NCBI GenBank assembly: GCA_900552265.1
Contig: URZE01000008.1
Span: forward strand, 1-63,284
From: an uncultured Oscillospiraceae bacterium
Lineage (GTDB): Bacteria > Bacillota > Clostridia > Oscillospirales > Acutalibacteraceae
Direction: 5' to 3'
Length of the DNA: 63,284 nucleotides
Part shown: piece by piece, positions 37,101-45,995 of the stretch
Layout of the letters: every line of letters begins with the position of its first letter
How positions within the stretch are numbered: the stretch's first letter is position 1
Translations under genes and position numbers: made by a program
The notes under the pieces: generated by a model
What the model was told of the DNA's origin: nothing
What the model saw: only the letters and a program-made list of their open reading frames with translations
Databases searched by the model: none

Positions 37101-40100
37101 CATATTGTGTTGTGCTGTTGAATTCATTTCCCAATCTAAATATTGTATTATTTTTATCGGGTGATATTGGATTTGCCTCAAAATAATTTACACCTTCGGG
37201 GGGATTATAAAAATTTACAGTTGCGTTTGTTGGAGTGTTTTCATCTACATGAGGTGTGATTGTAAGATTATTAAAATATACCAAATGCATAGTGCATCTC
37301 TTCACAAAGCTGTTATAGTCATTTATGTTCCACGTAGTAGTAGAAGTGGTTTTAAATGTTATATCAACAGTCTTTTTTTTGTTAGTAGAATTAGTAGGCA
37401 CTGACACTTCGGCGTAAATGTTGACTGTTGCAAGGTCGATATTTATTTTTTCTGAGCTATTTTTTTTAGTAAATGTTTTTAGAACGAGGTCTTTAAAGGT
37501 AGCTTTGTCATTCTCTTCTTTCAGAGGAATTTTTTGAGTTAAACTTTTGTCGCTAGCTGTTATTGTGATTCCATCTAAACTATTAATGCTTACTCCATTA
37601 TCAAATTCTTCAAACTCTATTTGCATAGAACAGGATTGACCCCATTCTACTGTGGCGTTAGTACCATCATTGTAATCTTTTCCGAATGCACCACTGTTGG
37701 CGTGGTTTCCGCCTTCGTAATGACCATGACCATGATTATTTTCTGTTGTATACATTGTTTCAAAATTTCCTTGTAAATAATAATTATTTACATCATTACC
37801 GCAAGGCAATTTAATCTTATTAATTTTGAATTTACGGCCTTTTGCGTTGGATTCGCTGTTAACTTTAATTTTTCCGTCAATAAGATTATACCAACGGTGT
37901 TGAGGGTATGCTACACCTTCTCTCGGACTAACAAAAGTACTTAAATTTTCATTATTGATTGTTGGTGAATTTAGGTTTACTGTTCCTGAATTATTAATTT
38001 CTAAGGAATTGTTAACTACTTGTATCTGTGTATCTTCGGAAACATTTTCCAAAGAGTAAATGCTTGATCCTACTGCGATAGGACTTATTTCTTCCTTGGA
38101 GTTCAACATAACAGATATATTTGAAATATCTGTTCCTTGAGCAGGTTCAACTTTGAAATTGAAATCAGAACCATATGCTACACTATTAGTGTGTGGTAAA
38201 GATTCTTCTCCTGAAGCAGATTTTATTTTTACTGAATTTTCATCAGAATTGACTGAAACAAATATTTCTTTTTGTTTTACTCCTGTTATTGCAATTTTTA
38301 CGTCTTCTTCAACGTCAGACAATACATAATACTCTCCGGGATTTTGTGGAGCGGTTAATTTTGCTTTTCCGGATTCAATATCTACTCCTATTGTTTCGGA
38401 AGTCATTTCATATTTAAGGTTGTCCGAAATTTCAACGAAAAACTTAATTATGCCTGTTTTGTCTGTAATAAATCCCTGATTATTGTCGTATACGATTCCA
38501 TATTCATTGCGACATACTGTTCCCAAACCGTCAAATGTTACCTTATGCTCACTGTCAGATATTCCGCTCATTGCGATTCCTATATCACTTGTTATATTTT
38601 TTACTGTGTAAATATTTTGTTCACGAGAAATATTAATTTCGGGATTGTCACACTCAAAATTCATTCTTAAAGTACTTTTTCCTTGTGCCGGTGTGACGGT
38701 TATTTGAGCTGACGAACCGTGGGTTACGGCATAAGTAGTGTTAGAAATTTTCTTAACAGCATCAGTTTCCGAAACAGCATAAATTCCGTTGTTTAAATTT
38801 TCAGGAAGAACCATTTTATAGGTGTTGAGATTTAAATTTTTTACTATTAAAGAAATTGGTTCTCTAACTTCGTTTATTGTAAAAATTCCCTGCAAAGAAG
38901 GTGTAAGGAGACAATTTTGTGATTCTGAAAGACTTTTTTGGATATCAGAATCGTTGTTTAATTTTTCAGTAGGAATTGCATAAACCATAGCATTATTTAT
39001 TCCCTGAGTATATCCTTCAAGAGCACCTATTTTGAAACTGAAAGGATTTCCGTAGTTGACTTTTGCAAAATTTATCCTTATGTCAGATTCGTCAGTAATA
39101 TACGCTCCGGAACTTTCTGGCGGGAGAGAAATTTCATATGAGGAGTCAATTTTATTTTTTATTGATATTGTTTTATTTTCACGTATATTTCCTAAGCGAT
39201 ATATTCCATTATAGGGTCGAACTGTTACTTCATTAACGGTAATTTCTTTTTCGTTTAAAAAATTTTCTTCGGTATTCTCTAATTTAAATAAGAAACTTTC
39301 TCCGTAAATTGCATTTAAGGTGCCAGAATTTATATTTTCGAATTCATTTTCTGAGTTTTCCTTTTTGTATTTGAACGATGTTCCGGAGTAATTTTCAAAC
39401 ACCAATGAATATTTATTTTTAGATATGTTATTTACTGTTATTTCATTATCTTTTTTAACTGCGGGAATTACTATGCTTCCGTCTTTTTCTGGGACCATTT
39501 CTTCTCCGTCTTTAAAAAATACGGGAGAGGATTGAGAATAAGCTTCTTGGGGATTGATTTGAATTTTTAATTTACTGTTTACTGTGATATTTTTTATAAT
39601 GTATGAGTTATTTTCATGTGAATACTCGGCTGGAACTTTATCTTTGTTACCGTTTTGGTATGTTACGGTGATAGCTTCATTAACTGGATATTCGGAACTG
39701 TCGAGTTTTATGAAAGTGTCAAAAGTATCTGCAACAACGCCATTCATTTTAAAAATTTCGTCTTTGTAAACTGTATATGGTTGAGAAACATATGTTTGAT
39801 TAGGGTTTATCAACTCGTCTTGTGAAGGGTATACAATGATAACGTTACCATCTTTATTGAGTTTGTAAACTCCTAATTTCAAAGATTTGTTTGAATCGGA
39901 AGTAATATTTACGTCTTTGACATGCAGTTTTTCGTAGTAATCAGGTTTTATTTTTACCAAAAAATTTATAGTTGAGTCAGTTTCTATTGCCACCGTTTCC
40001 TTGCCTGAAGTACTTCCACGGGGTGTACCGTTTACCATATACTCAATTTTTTCTATTCCTTCAATTTTTTGAGGGAGAGTAATTTTTTTTGTATTTGAGT

Positions 40101-40224
40101 CAGCATAAAAAAATTGTACTCCGGTGAATAATATGAGTAACGTCAGTATCGGAACACATACACCGATATATTTGGATATAAAATTTTTATTAAGCTTTTT
40201 TGGGGAAAAAAACACGTTGTGCAT
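34192..40224 (-). CDS. 2010-residue repeat-rich surface protein with C-terminal membrane anchor
   Basis: This very large protein has a signal peptide (residues about 1-42, basic N-terminus then ILTLLILFTGVQFFYA) and at least ten repeats of about 75-120 residues. Each repeat has a core such as VPYGSNFSFKIVAKEGYDIS or VNYGNPFSFKIGALEGY, followed by an IYTI/NI strand and NxYxxxF, reminiscent of InlB-B/Flg_new-type beta repeats. The middle has a His-rich patch HGHGHYEGGNH (about 830). Near the C-terminus DSLSDEEKAQVTNNAKL is a helical pattern found in clostridial surface proteins. A Ser/Asp/Asn linker, one membrane helix (about 1970-1990) and a charged tail follow; no LPXTG is seen. It is probably an adhesin-like or structural surface protein. 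Start ATG 40224 follows AGAGGAGG. Confidence 0.85.
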   Translation of the reverse strand: MHNVFFSPKKLNKNFISKYIGVCVPILTLLILFTGVQFFYADSNTKKITLPQKIEGIEKIEYMVNGTPRGSTSGKETVAIETDSTINFLVKIKPDYYEKLHVKDVNITSDSNKSLKLGVYKLNKDGNVIIVYPSQDELINPNQTYVSQPYTVYKDEIFKMNGVVADTFDTFIKLDSSEYPVNEAITVTYQNGNKDKVPAEYSHENNSYIIKNITVNSKLKIQINPQEAYSQSSPVFFKDGEEMVPEKDGSIVIPAVKKDNEITVNNISKNKYSLVFENYSGTSFKYKKENSENEFENINSGTLNAIYGESFLFKLENTEENFLNEKEITVNEVTVRPYNGIYRLGNIRENKTISIKNKIDSSYEISLPPESSGAYITDESDIRINFAKVNYGNPFSFKIGALEGYTQGINNAMVYAIPTEKLNNDSDIQKSLSESQNCLLTPSLQGIFTINEVREPISLIVKNLNLNTYKMVLPENLNNGIYAVSETDAVKKISNTTYAVTHGSSAQITVTPAQGKSTLRMNFECDNPEINISREQNIYTVKNITSDIGIAMSGISDSEHKVTFDGLGTVCRNEYGIVYDNNQGFITDKTGIIKFFVEISDNLKYEMTSETIGVDIESGKAKLTAPQNPGEYYVLSDVEEDVKIAITGVKQKEIFVSVNSDENSVKIKSASGEESLPHTNSVAYGSDFNFKVEPAQGTDISNISVMLNSKEEISPIAVGSSIYSLENVSEDTQIQVVNNSLEINNSGTVNLNSPTINNENLSTFVSPREGVAYPQHRWYNLIDGKIKVNSESNAKGRKFKINKIKLPCGNDVNNYYLQGNFETMYTTENNHGHGHYEGGNHANSGAFGKDYNDGTNATVEWGQSCSMQIEFEEFDNGVSINSLDGITITASDKSLTQKIPLKEENDKATFKDLVLKTFTKKNSSEKINIDLATVNIYAEVSVPTNSTNKKKTVDITFKTTSTTTWNINDYNSFVKRCTMHLVYFNNLTITPHVDENTPTNATVNFYNPPEGVNYFEANPISPDKNNTIFRLGNEFNSTTQYVSAPTDGSDNSYHFVVRFKKYYDLSKEATSYIRIYPDSYGIKKSIELSSATIDTEEDQDYYYRCYKLYKPYATNISISISNLNKKSYKFSCYGEGNIYTDSNKDQFLERTVTYGENFSFKLQSKEYYKPLPEIITIGVDNQYQTLSSNDFESTSIKSPISMPKFIDAFEKIDIKNENNTLEFTFYNIRENISIYSSRNKVQYTLFYNIPSINKKNAIKYNILSNLLQKSSNNEYWVTYQDEVQFTVTPEEGYDISNIVITANNIPISLINGKYTVSITDNTTIEAKNITLAKNTISFTKYEHLEYKDKNSQPLNETNEVDYGTEYTFRISLDESHSNSDIKVQAEYLSSGEKVEFIDNKKSSTPYKDESDVYHITITENVRIYVSGLQPNMCKINLVSIDGIDYYDQFQNEKLTNTSEVPYGSNFSFKIVAKEGYDISNLKVYDKSDKINSAQNQLLSANNIYTIENINANHTVTLFNVKKSVCKIEFRVVEGGKCLDGYGNEITQAEVSYNSDYNFKLSIDTAYNKSNPTVTIKGISTPVSPDADGSYTLHSIKENTIVEIIDITKNSYIATFQPTEGVIYKTAKNKPFTEPQNVEYSGSFYFKISLMDAYDQSSPLVLLNDEKILGENGGLYNITNIQNDVVITVKNVKKNPEEVTIDDVVKIPDEIASENDIDDVIKATLAYDSLSDEEKAQVTNNAKLKEAQKKSGELNHSSKGISIVGVDWNIKLIVTSLNEDKEKMEAFATKVDRRSLLSLYEIQLINVLNNQEYEVPYGQKVSVNMPIPDLTEYKNIVVAHEKKSGSMEYLDVNIVGDTAQFQTSSFSMFGIAAKKIPNYSENPSDVQIAVSDLVENEEELKSLLGEGLVSQLGDLMDNSENSENNNSSTDTSSGDSTQISDNTSDSSSSADKNLGINNVDFTKAYDWAVDHEFISVILILVVGFVLIWIILRMSQRKNNEEEEKNKQQNTK

Positions 40225-40395
40225 GGATAAAATCCTCCTCTTTGCATAAAATTCTCGTATTATTATGATTATACTAATTATAAAACTTTTTTCAATATAT
40301 TTTATGTTTTTTCTACATATAAATATCTAAAGTTTTATATTTTATTCTTCTCATGAATACATATAATTTGATGAGTTTTTATGGGAGGTAAAATT

Positions 40396-41286
40396 ATGTC
40401 TATTTTGTTGTCATTTGAGCACATGCGTAAAAAGCTTATAGATAATCTTGTTTCAGACTATAAATTTGTAAGTCATAGTGTAATAGGTAAAAGTGTATGT
40501 GATAGAGATATAGATTGCTTGCAAATCGGAAATGAAAGTAAAATGGTGCTGTGGGTAGGTGCTTTTCATGGAATGGAATGGCTGACTTCTTTTTTACTTT
40601 TGAAATTTTTGAGAACACTTTGCCGTGATATAGAAACTTTAAAAGATATTTGCGGAGTAAGTGTAGGTAATCAGCTTCAAAAAAGAGGGTTGTGCGTAGT
40701 ACCGTGTTTAAATCCTGACGGTGTTGAAATATCTACAAGAGGAAGTTTATCTGCCGGAAAATATAAATATTTTATTGATCAAATTTCTGCGGGAGATACT
40801 TCTCGGTGGCAAGCAAATGCACGTGGAGTAGACCTTAACCACAATTATGATGCAGGATGGGAAGAATTACATCAATTGGAAATAGAAAACGGTATAACAA
40901 ATCCAGGCCCTACTCGTTATGGCGGAATTCATTCCGAAAGTGAACCCGAAACAAAATTTCTTATAAAACTTTGTGAAAAAAATAATTTTGAGCATGCAAT
41001 TGCATTTCACAGTCAAGGAGAGGAGATATATTGGAAATACGGAAAAAATATTCCTGAAAATTCTGAAGTTTTATCCAAAATATTTGCTATTGTCAGTGGA
41101 TATAAACTAAGTTCTCCTGAAGGGTTGGCAGTTGGAGGAGGTTTTAAGGATTGGTTTATTTCGAGATTTAATAGACCGGCATTTACTGTGGAAATAGGAA
41201 AAGGAAGAAATCCTATTTTATTTTCACAACTTGATTCAATTTACGAAAAACTTGAAAAAATGATGTATTTGAGTACGCTTGTATAG
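40396..41286 (+). CDS. M14 family zinc carboxypeptidase-like protein
   Basis: This 296-residue protein belongs to peptidase family M14, probably the gamma-D-glutamyl-diaminopimelate peptidase type. Metal ligands are visible in GAFHGMEW (His and Glu) and AFHSQGEE (His), and the catalytic Glu in TVEIGKG near residue 265. PCLNPDGVEISTRG and ARGVDLNHNYD are the substrate-side motifs. No signal peptide is seen, so it may act on peptidoglycan fragments in the cytosol or the developing spore. I start at ATG 40396 with GGGAGG six bases upstream; ATG 40381 overlaps that site. A 171-base AT-rich gap precedes it. Confidence 0.9.
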   Translation: MSILLSFEHMRKKLIDNLVSDYKFVSHSVIGKSVCDRDIDCLQIGNESKMVLWVGAFHGMEWLTSFLLLKFLRTLCRDIETLKDICGVSVGNQLQKRGLCVVPCLNPDGVEISTRGSLSAGKYKYFIDQISAGDTSRWQANARGVDLNHNYDAGWEELHQLEIENGITNPGPTRYGGIHSESEPETKFLIKLCEKNNFEHAIAFHSQGEEIYWKYGKNIPENSEVLSKIFAIVSGYKLSSPEGLAVGGGFKDWFISRFNRPAFTVEIGKGRNPILFSQLDSIYEKLEKMMYLSTLV

Positions 41287-41315
41287 ATGAATCAGGTATG
41301 AAAAATATGAAAAGG

Positions 41316-41738
41316 TTATTCGTGTGAGGGACTAATTGCTGTAGCTTTTTCATCATCTAAAACGTTAGAAACCAAAGCTAAAAAATTTAATATCATGTTC
41401 TCTCTGTCGTGTCTATCTACCTTTAGAAGTAGGTGAACCTCTTCTTTTGTGCAAAGTAGGTAATCTTTTATTGATTCCGCAGGATCACTGCAATAGATTG
41501 CCCCAGGTGATAATTTTTCTCCCGGTAGAGGAACATATACATACAACCGCATCAAAATAAATTTGTTTTTTTTATCTTTGTTTAAAAAACTCACAATTCT
41601 TTGGTATGCTTCAGGTCTATAAGCGGTGCATTCTTGAATAGAAAACACAACTTTAGAAGATAAAATTGAAAAAAGAAATATCAAGGCTACATATATGTAC
41701 GACCGTAGATGTTTTGAAAATATTTTTTTAATGTTCAC
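41316..41738 (-). CDS. unknown exported protein
   Basis: I do not recognise this 140-residue protein. A signal peptide or anchor is visible (residues about 13-34, YIYVALIFLFSILSSKVVFS), followed by a mature part with cysteines in QECTAYRPEAY, IYCSDPAES and YLLCTKEE that could form disulfides outside the cell. No conserved motif is obvious. GTG start 41738 is preceded by AAAGGA at a usual distance. It faces the M14 gene across a 29-base gap, so the two transcripts converge. Confidence 0.7.
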   Translation of the reverse strand: MNIKKIFSKHLRSYIYVALIFLFSILSSKVVFSIQECTAYRPEAYQRIVSFLNKDKKNKFILMRLYVYVPLPGEKLSPGAIYCSDPAESIKDYLLCTKEEVHLLLKVDRHDRENMILNFLALVSNVLDDEKATAISPSHE

Positions 41739-41966
41739 ATTTTATATTCCTTTCACTGATTAATTAAATGTCCTGTGTGATTGTAGCAATTTGAAAATAT
41801 AATTTCAATCAAATTTCACAAATAAATAAAATATATAAAAACATAAAAGTATATAATATCCAATATTTTGTAAATTTGAGATTTTTTTAGAATTAATATC
41901 GGATTTGGTTTCGAAGTCGTGTAAAATTAAATACAAGCTATTAAGTCTGTAAAAGGAAGGATTTTT

Positions 41967-43337
41967 ATGTGCTGCGAAAAATACAGAATTGAAAAGGATT
42001 CTATGGGAGAAGTTTTGGTTAATAAAGACAAACTTTGGGGTGCTCAGACTCAGAGAAGTTTAAATAATTTTAAAATAGGAATTGAAAAAATTCCGAAAGA
42101 AGTTATAAAAGCACTTATATGTATAAAAAAATCTTGTGCGAAGGCAAATTTCAAACTTGGTAAACTTGATAAAGAAAAATGTAATATGATAGTTAGATGT
42201 GCCGAAATTGCGGAACATGGTGACATTAGCAAACATTTTCCGTTAAGCGTGTGGCAGACGGGTAGTGGTACACAGACCAATATGAACGTAAATGAAGTTA
42301 TTGCTAATCTGTGTAATAAAGAAAATTGCGATTCAATTCATCCAAATGACCACGTAAATATGTCTCAGAGTTCTAATGATGTGTTTCCATCAGCAATGAA
42401 GATATCAGCTTTGGTTGCTATTGAAAGTTATTTAATACCTGCAGCTCAAAAATTGATAGATACTTTAAAAAGACTGGAAAGTGAGAATAAAGATATTGTG
42501 AAAGTTGGAAGAACTCACCTGCAAGATGCTGTTCCAATCGGATTTTCTCAAGAAATAAGTGGCTGGAGAGTTATGGTTGAAAAACCGTGTGAATATATAC
42601 TTAAGAACCTTGATTTACTGAGAGAGGTTGCGCTCGGAGCCACAGCTGTAGGTACGGGTCTTAACTGTCCTAAAAATTTTGATAAAACTGTTTGCGAAAT
42701 TTTATCTGAAAATTTAAGTACAAAAATAGTTCCTGCGCAGAATAAATTTCATGCACTTACTTCTATGGATACTTTCGTAAATATTCACGGAGCGCTTAAA
42801 TCTTTGGCTGCCAATTTGATGAAAATAGCTAATGATATAAGACTTTTGGCTAGCGGACCTCGTTGTGGTATCGGCGAAATAACGATTCCTCAAAATGAAC
42901 CGGGGAGTTCCATAATGCCGGGAAAAGTGAATCCGACTCAATGTGAAGCTGTCACTATGATATCAGTGCAAGTAATATCTAATGATGTAGCTGTCGGTAT
43001 GGCTGCATCCCAGGGAAATTTTGAACTCAATGTATTTATGCCCGTATGTATATATAATTTTATGCAGTCTGTGAGACTTTTGACAGACGGTATAGTTTCT
43101 TTTGAAAAAAATTGCGTAAGTGGTATAAAACCTGTTAAAGAAAAAATGGAATATAATTTGAATCGTTCACTTATGAATGTTACTGCATTTAATTCCGTAA
43201 TAGGTTATGATAAATCCGCTAAAATTGCGCAAACAGCGTATCTTGATAATATATCTCTCAAGCAAGCAGCTTTGAAATTGGGTTTTCTGAATGAAAGTGA
43301 TATTGATGATATTTTAAATCCGTATAAAATGATATAA
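41967..43337 (+). CDS. fumC: fumarate hydratase, class II
   Basis: This 456-residue enzyme hydrates fumarate to L-malate without an iron-sulfur cluster. Family blocks are WGAQTQRSLNNF at residues 23-34, GSGTQTNMNVNEV, the TxxSxN-type segment HVNMSQSSNDVFPSA, GRTHLQDA, and the catalytic loop GSSIMPGKVNPTQCE near 310-324. ATG start follows AAGGAAGG. It is followed after 27 bases by the malic enzyme gene, so malate made here can go directly to pyruvate. Confidence 0.97.
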   Translation: MCCEKYRIEKDSMGEVLVNKDKLWGAQTQRSLNNFKIGIEKIPKEVIKALICIKKSCAKANFKLGKLDKEKCNMIVRCAEIAEHGDISKHFPLSVWQTGSGTQTNMNVNEVIANLCNKENCDSIHPNDHVNMSQSSNDVFPSAMKISALVAIESYLIPAAQKLIDTLKRLESENKDIVKVGRTHLQDAVPIGFSQEISGWRVMVEKPCEYILKNLDLLREVALGATAVGTGLNCPKNFDKTVCEILSENLSTKIVPAQNKFHALTSMDTFVNIHGALKSLAANLMKIANDIRLLASGPRCGIGEITIPQNEPGSSIMPGKVNPTQCEAVTMISVQVISNDVAVGMAASQGNFELNVFMPVCIYNFMQSVRLLTDGIVSFEKNCVSGIKPVKEKMEYNLNRSLMNVTAFNSVIGYDKSAKIAQTAYLDNISLKQAALKLGFLNESDIDDILNPYKMI

Positions 43338-43364
43338 CAAAATTTTACTGAAGGAGAAAAAGTT

Positions 43365-44504
43365 ATGGGAAGTAAAGCATTGGAATTACACAAAAAATTA
43401 AAGGGTAAAATAGAAGTAAATTCCAGATATAAAATAAAAAATAAAGAAGATTTGGCTCTTATTTATACTCCGGGTGTCGCCGATGCATGCATTGAAATAA
43501 AAAATAATCCTGTAGAATCATTTAACTTAACGAGACGTTCCAATTTGGTTGCAGTCGTAACTGATGGAAGTGCGGTTTTAGGTTTGGGAAATATAGGTGC
43601 AGAAGCTGCAATGCCTGTTATGGAGGGAAAATGTGCGCTTTTTAAAGAGTTTGCGGGAGTGGATGCTTTTCCGATTTGTATTGATTCTCAAAACGTCGAT
43701 GATATAGTCAAGACAGTTAAACTTATTTCAAAAAGTTTTGGAGGAATAAATCTTGAAGATATTTCTGCACCAAGGTGTTTTGAAGTAGAAAAAAGGCTTA
43801 AAGAAATTTGCGATATACCTGTTTTTCATGATGATCAGCACGGAACCGCAATAGTTGTTGCTGCTGCACTGATAAATTCTATTAAAGCTACAGGAAAGAA
43901 AATGGGTTTAGTTAAAATAGTAATAAATGGTGCAGGAGCAGCGGGAATAGCAATTGCTGAGCTTTTGATTTATATGAAATTTGGTGACATTGTACTTTGC
44001 GATATAAATGGTATTTTAGATGAGAATGATAAATCTTTAAATAAAAAACAAAAAGAAATGTGTGCTATTTCTAATAAAAACAAAATAAAAGGAAACCTTA
44101 AGGATGCCCTTGTAGGAGCAGACATTTTTATAGGTGTTTCACGAGGAAATTTAGTAAATGCTAAAATGATTTCATTTATGAATTCTCCAATAGTATTTGC
44201 CATGGCGAATCCGGTACCTGAAATATATCCAGAAGAAGCATATAAAGGCGGAGCAGTGATTTGTGGAACCGGACGTTCGGATTATAAAAATCAGATAAAC
44301 AATGTTTTGGCTTTTCCTGGAATTTTTAAAGGAGTATTGAGTGCAAAAATTAAAAAAGTTACAATGGATATGATGAAAAGTGCGGCTTATGCGATAGCAA
44401 ACATGGTAACTCCTGAAGAAATAAAAAATGTAATAGTGATTCCGGATGCTTTAAATCCGGAAGTAGCTCAAAGAGTGGCGGAAGCGGTAATTAAAAATGT
44501 TTGA
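43365..44504 (+). CDS. malic enzyme (NAD(P)-dependent malate dehydrogenase, decarboxylating)
   Basis: This 379-residue enzyme oxidatively decarboxylates malate to pyruvate with NAD(P)H. Conserved parts are LALIYTPGVADAC (catalytic Tyr), KCALFKEFAGVDAFPICID, the metal/substrate block FHDDQHGTAIV (about 150-160) and the nucleotide fold INGAGAAGIAI. It is the short bacterial form without the phosphotransacetylase domain. ATG start after AAGGAG. It follows fumC closely as an operon. The cofactor preference (NAD or NADP) cannot be read with confidence. Confidence 0.95.
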   Translation: MGSKALELHKKLKGKIEVNSRYKIKNKEDLALIYTPGVADACIEIKNNPVESFNLTRRSNLVAVVTDGSAVLGLGNIGAEAAMPVMEGKCALFKEFAGVDAFPICIDSQNVDDIVKTVKLISKSFGGINLEDISAPRCFEVEKRLKEICDIPVFHDDQHGTAIVVAAALINSIKATGKKMGLVKIVINGAGAAGIAIAELLIYMKFGDIVLCDINGILDENDKSLNKKQKEMCAISNKNKIKGNLKDALVGADIFIGVSRGNLVNAKMISFMNSPIVFAMANPVPEIYPEEAYKGGAVICGTGRSDYKNQINNVLAFPGIFKGVLSAKIKKVTMDMMKSAAYAIANMVTPEEIKNVIVIPDALNPEVAQRVAEAVIKNV

Positions 44505-44557
44505 GTTTTTGATTAAATTGATCAAAAAATGTTTAAATAATTGTATATAATAAATCC

Positions 44558-44586
44558 TTGATTGAAATTTATATATTATTTATAAT
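44558..44586 (+). promoter_or_regulatory. SigA-type promoter of the exported arginine deiminase
   Basis: TTGATT (44558-44563), a 17-base spacer and a perfect TATAAT (44581-44586) lie 38 bases before the start codon. Confidence 0.7.
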
Positions 44587-44624
44587 TGAATTGTTTAAAT
44601 ATTTTATTTTAAGGAGTTAATTTA

Positions 44625-45983
44625 ATGAAATCATCACGTTTGTTTTTATCCATTTTGTGTGGAAGCATACTGTCGTTTTCAAACTCATTCATACCTACGA
44701 TAGATGCTCTTTCGCCGGCTGGCTTTGTTGAAGTTGACAAACAAGTGTCACAATCGTCGATTAATGTAAAAAGCGAGATAGCTCCATTAAAGATAGTGCT
44801 TTTGCATCGCCCGGGAAAAGAATTGTTGAATCTTACTCCAAGTACACTCGAAAAACTTCTTTTTGACGACATTCCGTTTTTAAAATTAGCTCAACAAGAA
44901 CACGACGAGTTTGCGAAAGTTTTGAAAGATAATGGTGTTGAAGTAGTTTATCTTGAGGATCTTGCCGCTGAAGCGATAAGTGTTTCCGATAAAGTTAGAG
45001 AAAGTTTTATCAACCAGTTTGTAAATGAAGCTTCTGAAGATAAAGATGTACGAGATGTTCTTAGCAAATATTTGAATGGTATAAAGGATTCCAAAGAGTT
45101 GATATTAAAAACTATGGAAGGAATTAGAGTGAAGGACGTAGCTGAATCCATTGAATCTATTGATTCTCTTCCCGAAAAAATAGCTTCTTTGAAAGATGAT
45201 ACTCTCCTTGCCGACCCAATGCCAAATCTTTATTTTACAAGAGATAATTTTGCATCAGTAGGTAATGGTGTAACCATTAACAAAATGTTTTCAGAAACAA
45301 GAAACAGAGAAGTAATATATGCACAGTTTATTTTTACGTATCATCCTGATTATAAAAATACCAAAAGATACTATAGTCGTGACGAAAAGCATCACATCGA
45401 AGGCGGAGATATTTTAAATCTTAATTCAGAGACAATTGCAGTTGGAATATCGCAACGCACCGAAAAAGAAGCTATAGAAAAATTTGCTCAAAATGTTTTT
45501 AGTGATCCTGAATCCGAAATCAAAAACATAGTTGCTTTCTACATTCCTCACAATCGTGCAATGATGCATCTTGATACGGTATTTACTCAGGTAGATAAAG
45601 ATAAATTTACAATACATCCGGAGATAAGAGATGGATTAAAGATATTTGAAATTTCAAAAGATGACAAATCCGATAAAATTTTAGCAAAAGAATCTTTTGA
45701 TAGTTTAGAGAATGTTCTTAAAAAGCATCTCAAACTTGACAATGTAACGCTTATTCCTTGCGGAGGCGATGATCTTATTGCGGGTCAGCGTGAGCAGTGG
45801 AATGACGGTTCAAATACACTTTGTATAGCTCCGGGGGTTGTTGTGGTTTATAATCGCAATGAGGTTACAAATGAAATTTTAAGGAAACATGGAATAAAAG
45901 TTTTGGAAATTTCCAGTTCTGAGCTTTCTCGTGGCAGAGGCGGTCCAAGATGTATGTCAATGCCACTCTTAAGAAAAAATTAA
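44625..45983 (+). CDS. arcA: arginine deiminase with N-terminal export signal
   Basis: This 452-residue enzyme hydrolyses arginine to citrulline and ammonia. The deiminase core starts near residue 50 with VKSEIAPLKIVLLHRPGKEL. Active-site motifs are complete: MPNLYFTRDNFASVG (Asp), HHIEGGD (Glu), MMHLDTVFT (His and Asp) and the catalytic Cys in RGRGGPRCMSMPL near the end. Unusually, residues 1-34 form a signal peptide (MKSS, then a hydrophobic stretch LFLSILCGSILSF, and a likely site near TIDA/LS), so the enzyme is probably exported. No lipobox is present. ATG start follows AAGGAG. It has its own promoter and terminator and lacks arcB, arcC and arcD neighbours. A cytosolic enzyme with a misleading N-terminus is the alternative. 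Confidence 0.93.
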   Translation: MKSSRLFLSILCGSILSFSNSFIPTIDALSPAGFVEVDKQVSQSSINVKSEIAPLKIVLLHRPGKELLNLTPSTLEKLLFDDIPFLKLAQQEHDEFAKVLKDNGVEVVYLEDLAAEAISVSDKVRESFINQFVNEASEDKDVRDVLSKYLNGIKDSKELILKTMEGIRVKDVAESIESIDSLPEKIASLKDDTLLADPMPNLYFTRDNFASVGNGVTINKMFSETRNREVIYAQFIFTYHPDYKNTKRYYSRDEKHHIEGGDILNLNSETIAVGISQRTEKEAIEKFAQNVFSDPESEIKNIVAFYIPHNRAMMHLDTVFTQVDKDKFTIHPEIRDGLKIFEISKDDKSDKILAKESFDSLENVLKKHLKLDNVTLIPCGGDDLIAGQREQWNDGSNTLCIAPGVVVVYNRNEVTNEILRKHGIKVLEISSSELSRGRGGPRCMSMPLLRKN

Positions 45984-45995
45984 TAGTATAATTAT

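Noticed and set aside
34192..40224. Idea that the large gene is a fusion or frameshifted set of genes
   Set aside because: One uninterrupted frame with signal peptide at the start, repeats throughout and a membrane anchor at the end argues for a single protein.
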